A DNA stretch of 64,000 nt from Cystobacter fuscus. Its GTDB lineage: Bacteria; Myxococcota; Myxococcia; Myxococcales; Myxococcaceae. Under the pieces are notes generated by a model, which had not been told where the DNA came from, ran no database searches, and was given only the letters and a program-made list of their open reading frames with translations. Of the stretch, positions 61,379 through 64,000 are shown in pieces. Where the stretch lies: assembly GCF_002305875.1 (NCBI RefSeq), contig NZ_CP022098.1, forward strand, positions 1,984,001 through 2,048,000. Reading direction: 5' to 3'. Every line of letters begins with the position of its first letter. Position 1 is the first letter of the stretch. Made by a program: the position numbers and the translations under genes.

Positions 61379-62563
61379 ATGGCAACTCGCCTGACCTCTG
61401 CGGTCCTGCTCTTGGCCCTGCTCAGTGCGTGCGCCACCCAGCGTGTGGTCCGCCTCGACACGGGGCAGGGGGAACCCCTGGAGTACAAGCCGCCCACCTT
61501 GCCTCAGTCCGTGAAGGTGGACGCGGAAGCGTTCGAGGAAGCGTTGACGCATATGGTGCTGAATGCGCCCCTCACTCTCCGCCCACCCCAGCACGGTGGT
61601 CTGGTGCTCGCCTCCTACCCAGGCAACGACGAGGCCCCTCGCTGGCAGCGCCTCATGAGTAAGCGCTACGGCGGCCTCTGCGAGCCGGGCCAGCGGACGG
61701 AAACCTGCCTCGCCCCGCTCGACGACGTGATGGGCCTGAGTGAGTGGGACAAACTGGGCGTGGCCCTGGGCCTGCCGATTGATCCCCTTAAGGAGAGCAT
61801 TGCCAGGGCGGTGGAGAAGACGCTGGCCCCTCAGCTCTTCTACACCGTCATTGCGACGGGGCTGGTCACCTGGGCCGTCCTGGCGGTCAACCCCGAGCCC
61901 GTGTTCACCAAGGCGGCGGCAATCGTTTCGGCGCTGCTGTTGATCTACCTGGGAGTGGAGACGTTCCTGGAGGTGGTGGACGCGAGCCGGGAATTGAAAT
62001 GGGCCAGCGACCGGGCCATGACCTGGGAGGAGTTGGAGCACGCCAGCAAGCGCTTCGCCGACCGGGTGGGGCCGGAGGTGGCCCGCGTCTTTGTCCTCGC
62101 GGTGACGGTGGTGATGAGCCACGGCATGACCGGGGGCTCGGCATGGCTGGCCTCAAGACTGCCGATGCTGCCCAACGTCGCGGAGGCGGCGGCACTAGGG
62201 GCCGAACCACTGCGCCTCACACTTTCGGAGATAGGACAGGTGCGCACGGTGGCGGTTTCCGCCGAGGGCACTATCACCATTCTCCTGGCTCCCACGGCGG
62301 TGGCCATGACGGGCAAGGGGCCCGGTGGTGGCTCGAAGCAAGAGCAATACAAGACGCCCAAGTCTGGCGTCAGCGGGAAAGAGGGCGCCAAGGATGTGCC
62401 AAGCTGGGCGAAAGGTGAACGGCCCAAGGTTGATGAGAGTGGCAAGGACTTCGCCAAGAGGTTGTTGGACAAGAAGTATGGGGAAGGGAGCTACGACAAG
62501 GGTCCTGGGAGTGAATTCAACAAGATACAAAAATGGGGAGACCGCGCATTCGAGAACCCATGA
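61379..62563 (+). CDS. SitA-like polymorphic toxin lipoprotein
   Basis: 394 residues; GGAGGG precedes the ATG. The lipobox is LLALLSAC (Cys18). The constant N-terminal part (RVVRLDTGQGEPLEYKPPT, FEEALTHMVLNAPLTLRPP, LDDVMGLSEWDKLGVALGLP) and a long hydrophobic region (about 155-205, VIATGLVTWAVLAVN ... ALLLIYLGVETFLEVV), then VFVLAVTVVMSHGMTGG, recall the SitA lipoproteins that myxobacteria pass between cells by TraA/TraB outer-membrane exchange. The variable C-terminus after GGGSKQEQYKTPKSG is a toxin-like domain (KDVPSWAKGERPKVDESGKD, FAKRLLDKKYGEGSYDKGPG, SEFNKIQKWGDRAFENP) also seen at the ends of Rhs-type toxins. The DUF7336-like gene 9 bp downstream is the expected antidote. Target unknown. 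Confidence 0.75.
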   Translation: MATRLTSAVLLLALLSACATQRVVRLDTGQGEPLEYKPPTLPQSVKVDAEAFEEALTHMVLNAPLTLRPPQHGGLVLASYPGNDEAPRWQRLMSKRYGGLCEPGQRTETCLAPLDDVMGLSEWDKLGVALGLPIDPLKESIARAVEKTLAPQLFYTVIATGLVTWAVLAVNPEPVFTKAAAIVSALLLIYLGVETFLEVVDASRELKWASDRAMTWEELEHASKRFADRVGPEVARVFVLAVTVVMSHGMTGGSAWLASRLPMLPNVAEAAALGAEPLRLTLSEIGQVRTVAVSAEGTITILLAPTAVAMTGKGPGGGSKQEQYKTPKSGVSGKEGAKDVPSWAKGERPKVDESGKDFAKRLLDKKYGEGSYDKGPGSEFNKIQKWGDRAFENP

Positions 62564-62572
62564 GGGCGTCCC

Positions 62573-62809
62573 ATGACACACGTGTATGTCCTTCAGCATG
62601 TGCATGCAGCTCCAAACGGAGAGGAGGATATCAAGCTCATTGGCGTGTACGTGACCGAGGCAGATGCCCAGGCGGCTGTTTCCCGTCTGCGCCAACAGCC
62701 AGGCTTCCGGGAGCACCCGGAGGGGTTTCACATTTCTCGGTACGAACTCAACAAGGACCACTGGACCGAGGGGTTCATTGGATGGGATGACGCCCTTGAT
62801 GAATCATGA
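62573..62809 (+). CDS. DUF7336-like probable immunity protein
   Basis: 78 residues: HVYVLQHVHAAPNGEEDIKL, IGVYVTEADAQAAVSRLRQQ, PGFREHPEGFHISRYELNKD, HWTEGF. The compact alpha/beta pattern, with V-Y-V-L-x-H at the start and W-T-E-G-F near the end, matches small DUF7336-type proteins found after polymorphic toxins. No signal peptide, so it acts in the cytosol, where the transferred toxin domain would work. It starts 9 bp after the SitA-like gene and is surely cotranscribed. Confidence 0.78.
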   Translation: MTHVYVLQHVHAAPNGEEDIKLIGVYVTEADAQAAVSRLRQQPGFREHPEGFHISRYELNKDHWTEGFIGWDDALDES

Positions 62810-63210
62810 ATCCATGGGAGTCGAAGCTCTCGTCCGAGCGATAGCATTCAGGTCTTCCGGATGGTTGGAGGTAGGCGATGGGTTGGGGCCGTCACGCTGC
62901 CCCACAAGCCCAATTGAGTCCAAATCTGGTCCGACAAGAACCGATTGGGTCCCCTGATGCGGTGACCGGTTATACTCGGGTTGTCGTGGCGTCCGGCATG
63001 CGCGCATGTGCCGGACGCAGCACGGACGTGGCCACGCCGCTCAGGCCCACCAGGTTGGGGAACACCGGGGAAGGTGTCAAACTCGACTTCCGCCATTTCG
63101 AGGAGGGCGAGCGAGGGAGCGCGGGAGGCGTAGGGAAGGGACGGCCACCGGACTGGGTTGGCGTAGGGGCAGGCCGCGGGGGAGCGGTCCCCGCGGCCCG
63201 CCCGTCCTGC
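62810..63210. other. gene-free stretch
   Basis: 401 bp separating the toxin pair from the convergent gene at the right edge. A GGTGTCAAACTCGAC motif at 63073 resembles the REP-like GGTGTCAAAGGACTCGA. Nothing else is recognisable. Confidence 0.4.
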
Positions 63211-64000
63211 TCAGGACGCCGAGCGCGGCTGCACGGTGAGGCTGTCGATGTTGACGTGGCCGCTGTCCTCGGGCCCGTACGCGTACGACACCGTGGTCAC
63301 TCCCGCGGGCAGCGCCACCCGCACCGTCTGCAGGCCCCAGGTGTCCCAGCCGCCGGTGGACGGCAGCGTGACCTGCTGTGCCGGCGCCGCGCCCACGGTG
63401 AGGGTCAGTGCCTTGTCCGACCCCGTCCCGTTGGCGTAGCGCAGAGAGAGCTCGTACGTGCCCGCCTGGGCGGCCTCGACCTGGAACCCGACGGCGGCGC
63501 CCTTCCGGTCGAAGCACGCGGCGAAGGAGCTGCCGGTGTAGCCCCCGTGGTCGGTGGCCGTGCACGCCCCGCCGCCGAGCACGGCGTCCTCGGCCTCCAG
63601 GGTCCGGTCCAGCAGCGGCTCGACCAGCGCGAGCAGGACCGAGCGGGCGTGCGTGCTGACATTGCTCGGCTTCGCCGCCGCCAGCACGCCGCGCACGGAC
63701 CAGAGCGCCGCGCGGACCTGCGCGGAGTCCCCTGCCTGCTGGGCTGCCGTGGCCGAGGCCAGCTGCGCCTGCAGGTCGCGGGCCGTGGCCGAGGCCACCT
63801 CCCCGCCGCGGGTCAGGGCGGCGAGCTCGTGCACGACCGCGTCCAGCCCGGCCGGCGAGTGCAGCCACTGGAAGAGCAGGTCCTCCAACTGCGCCTGGGC
63901 GGTCCCGTCGAGCTCGCTCTCCGGCGCGGTGTCGACCGCGGTCCGCACGGCCCGCAGGCGCTGCAGCGTCGTCGCGGCATCGCCTGCTGCGTCGGCGGTC
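63211..64000 (-). CDS. carbohydrate-binding-module protein, C-terminus (N-terminus beyond window)
   Basis: At least 262 residues, open to the right edge. The visible N-terminal part is helical and Ala-rich (AQLEDLLFQWLHSPAGLDAV, RDLQAQLASATAAQQAGDSA, SVLLALVEPLLDRTLEAED), perhaps a spacer. The C-terminal about 130 residues form a CBM6/CBM35-like sandwich: GYTGSSFAACFDRKGAAVGF, VEAAQAGTYELSLRYANGTG, GWDTWGLQTVRVALPAGV and GHVNIDSLTVQ. Such modules bind galactan, glucan or glucuronan chains, so a secreted glycoside hydrolase or lyase is probable. GC is very high, and the style resembles actinobacterial secreted enzymes. The catalytic domain is not in view. Confidence 0.75.
   Translation of the reverse strand, partial: TADAAGDAATTLQRLRAVRTAVDTAPESELDGTAQAQLEDLLFQWLHSPAGLDAVVHELAALTRGGEVASATARDLQAQLASATAAQQAGDSAQVRAALWSVRGVLAAAKPSNVSTHARSVLLALVEPLLDRTLEAEDAVLGGGACTATDHGGYTGSSFAACFDRKGAAVGFQVEAAQAGTYELSLRYANGTGSDKALTLTVGAAPAQQVTLPSTGGWDTWGLQTVRVALPAGVTTVSYAYGPEDSGHVNIDSLTVQPRSAS

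Overview
The window reads as chromosome of a high-GC myxobacterium (Myxococcota, probably the Cystobacter/Archangium side of Cystobacterineae). The basis is several protein families that are largely or wholly myxobacterial (DUF2381, DUF6310, DUF5953, the Myxococcales sigma-70 family), many Ser/Thr kinases including one with TPRs, and a lipoprotein resembling the Sit toxins of outer-membrane exchange. All family names come from memory of sequence patterns; no search was run.

Layout. 0-2 kb: a truncated Ser/Thr kinase and an alpha/beta hydrolase. 2-7.9 kb: a tight operon joining polyamine chemistry to the membrane (AdoMet decarboxylase, DUF4178 zinc-ribbon protein, a tiny membrane protein, DUF350, a membrane-fused aminopropyltransferase, and a Tat/lipoprotein FAD amine-oxidase-like enzyme). 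From 7.94 kb the content becomes accessory. A tRNA/tmRNA T-arm-like 24-mer sits there and recurs at 13.7 kb, and a 579-bp piece of the oxidase gene is duplicated exactly up to that 24-mer. The enclosed 5.8-kb segment carries a DUF6310/DUF5953 toxin-immunity-like pair, a DUF2381 remnant cut by an ISAzo13-type IS, and an orphan Imm52 gene. 13.7-18.7 kb: further DUF2381 remnants, a MarR/reductase pair, a secreted protein and a broken NYN gene.

18.7-30.8 kb looks like ordinary myxobacterial chromosome: NlpC/P60-like lipoprotein, zf-HC2/kinase/TPR protein plus sigma factor, a hybrid histidine kinase with response regulator, and an alkyl-sulfatase-like hydrolase. 30.8-45.1 kb is mosaic. It holds a third, deleted copy of the speE/oxidase locus, IS91-like debris with a dispersed repeat, an HHI-motif protein, a heparinase II/III gene split by an intact IS66 element, an MBL hydrolase with an AraC regulator, a TolB-like/discoidin secreted protein, and a RAYT transposase with its repeats. 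The heparinase and discoidin genes look imported.

45.2-63 kb is rich in defence and conflict genes: a Shedu-like nuclease, a repeat-dense gene-free kilobase, a DUF2381/kinase pair, a four-gene cassette (HipA-like kinase, DUF3037-like, DprA, HAD-phosphoribosyltransferase-zinc finger), XRE and ImmA/IrrE genes, an IS4-type transposase, and a Sit-like toxin with a DUF7336-like immunity protein. The right edge carries the C-terminus of a carbohydrate-binding protein. The four-gene cassette at 50.8-54.9 kb is the best candidate for a poorly described system. The polyamine operon and the duplicated att-like structure are next.
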